From Phytophthora hibernalis (taxonomy: Eukaryota > Oomycota > Peronosporomycetes > Peronosporales > Peronosporaceae), in the NCBI GenBank assembly GCA_012656075.1, contig JAAKBF010000215.1, positions 1-64,000 of the forward strand: a stretch of 64,000 nt of DNA, in the 5' to 3' direction. Of this stretch, positions 63,286-64,000 are shown in pieces. The stretch's first letter is position 1; each line of letters starts with the position of its first letter. The notes beneath the pieces were generated by a model. It was not told the DNA's origin. It searched no databases and saw only the letters and a list, made by a program, of their open reading frames with translations. The position numbers and the translations under genes were made by a program.

Positions 63286-63479
63286 TACTAGTAATCGAAC
63301 AGAGGGGAACCGATGCCAGCATGACGTCGCCATATTCGTCACCGACTGCGCGTACTGTGGGTGTGGAGGTTCGCAACAGTGTCACTTGCGTCTAATTTCC
63401 TGACTAGATGGCGTGATGCGCTATTACGCAGCAACTCACAACATGCGTGTACCGGTAAAGTTAGACGCAGAAAACAGAG

Positions 63480-63660
63480 GCGGTGGATAAGAACGAAGAG
63501 AAAGCTGAAAGTCGTACACGCTTCGAGGAGCGTCTCGAACTTGATCGAGCTGAGGCACGGCAGCGGCATGAGTAGATGATGATGCTCATTTCCAGCATAG
63601 TGGCAAAGAAGTAGGAGTTGGGTGAGGAAGCCGCAGTAGGAGAGCTCAAACTAAATGCAA
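63480..63660 (+). pseudogene. Charged coiled-coil fragment, perhaps a DUF6818-like C-terminus
   Basis: The plus frame reads VDKNEEKAESRTRFEERLEL, then EARQRHE, a stop, and MMMLISSIVAKK. This is the style of the tail that ends DUF6818-like oomycete proteins. Two stops and no upstream domain. The remaining 63661-64000 shows no gene. Confidence 0.3.
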
Positions 63661-64000
63661 TGCACGTATTCACTTCTAGGTTCACTATACACCCTGTCCT
63701 CGGGTTCGTGCACGAGTGTCATCCGAATCTGGCTTATTCCTACGGTGCGAACTCAGTAGTTTGACAGTCTGACTAAATTGTCTAGCCTCTGCTGATGTTT
63801 GTAGGGGAATGAGCAACCTGTGGTACACCATTTCCACAGAGTCCATGCCCCATTCGGCAGACTGTCGGATTGACGTCATTGCGGTAAATAAATCCTTGGC
63901 AACTCGGCGAACGGATGTCACTAGTTAATACAGGTTGCCCTCTTTACGAGGCGTCATTATCATCCCCGTCATATCTCCAGCGCACGGAAAGGCAATGTCT

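Overview
The window looks like repeat-dominated nuclear DNA from an oomycete, most likely a Phytophthora-like member of the Peronosporales. The evidence is indirect. It has several Ty3/gypsy elements whose polyproteins combine an ordinary RNase H, a second archaeal/plant-like RNase H and a chromodomain, an architecture described for oomycete gypsy groups. It also has piggyBac, Harbinger, pogo and copia relatives, an Ulp1-type protease, a SET-domain gene and a DUF6818-like fragment, short GT-AG introns of about 70 bp, and mixed GC content. No marker gene fixes the species.

Only three loci look like ordinary or intact genes. They are a YbeY-type rRNA-maturation endoribonuclease (+, 19892-20671, spliced), a mitochondrial carrier family protein (-, 20825-21823, with two compensating frameshifts), and the Myb/SANT-like partner protein of a Harbinger transposon (-, 17807-18628, three exons, fully open). 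Almost everything else is mobile DNA, mostly decayed and often nested.

Layout: 1-9670 gypsy element E1 (minus), whose 5' LTR abuts and appears to truncate a piggyBac element (9682-12277). 12278-13857 holds degenerate coding scraps and a pogo-type transposase. 14616-19812 is a nested set of repeats around a Harbinger element (15729-18912). 19892-21823 carries the two host genes. 22456-23611 holds two clean non-autonomous DNA transposons. 25300-31570 is gypsy element E2 (pol minus, a long opposite-strand ORF plus). 31571-36300 contains three direct copies of a GC-palindrome/minisatellite module, and a fourth lies inverted at 59222-59830. 36310-42232 is chromoviral gypsy E4 (pol plus, opposite-strand ORF minus). 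42240-44465 is gypsy fragment E5 (minus). 44527-46141 is a broken Ulp1-type protease gene. 46466-48341 is a copia fragment (minus). 48675-59130 is gypsy E3 (minus), with a mitochondrial-looking insertion inside its integrase. 59924-61468 holds DUF6818-like and SET-domain fragments. 62620-63285 is a TA-flanked inverted-repeat element.

The patterns most worth following are cross-element ones. (1) E1, E3 and E5 join gag to pol through the same kind of -1 slippery heptamer (TTTAAAC or GTTAAAC) placed on or just before the gag stop. (2) E2, E3 and E4 each carry an opposite-strand ORF between the end of pol and the 3' LTR side. (3) E1, E2 and E3 are each saturated, in every frame and in non-coding DNA, with their own private short word (CTCGGT, TCGCYGAG and CGATCG respectively). 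In E2 and E3 that word also forms a dense array in what is probably the LTR. These are by-eye observations and need counting against a background model.
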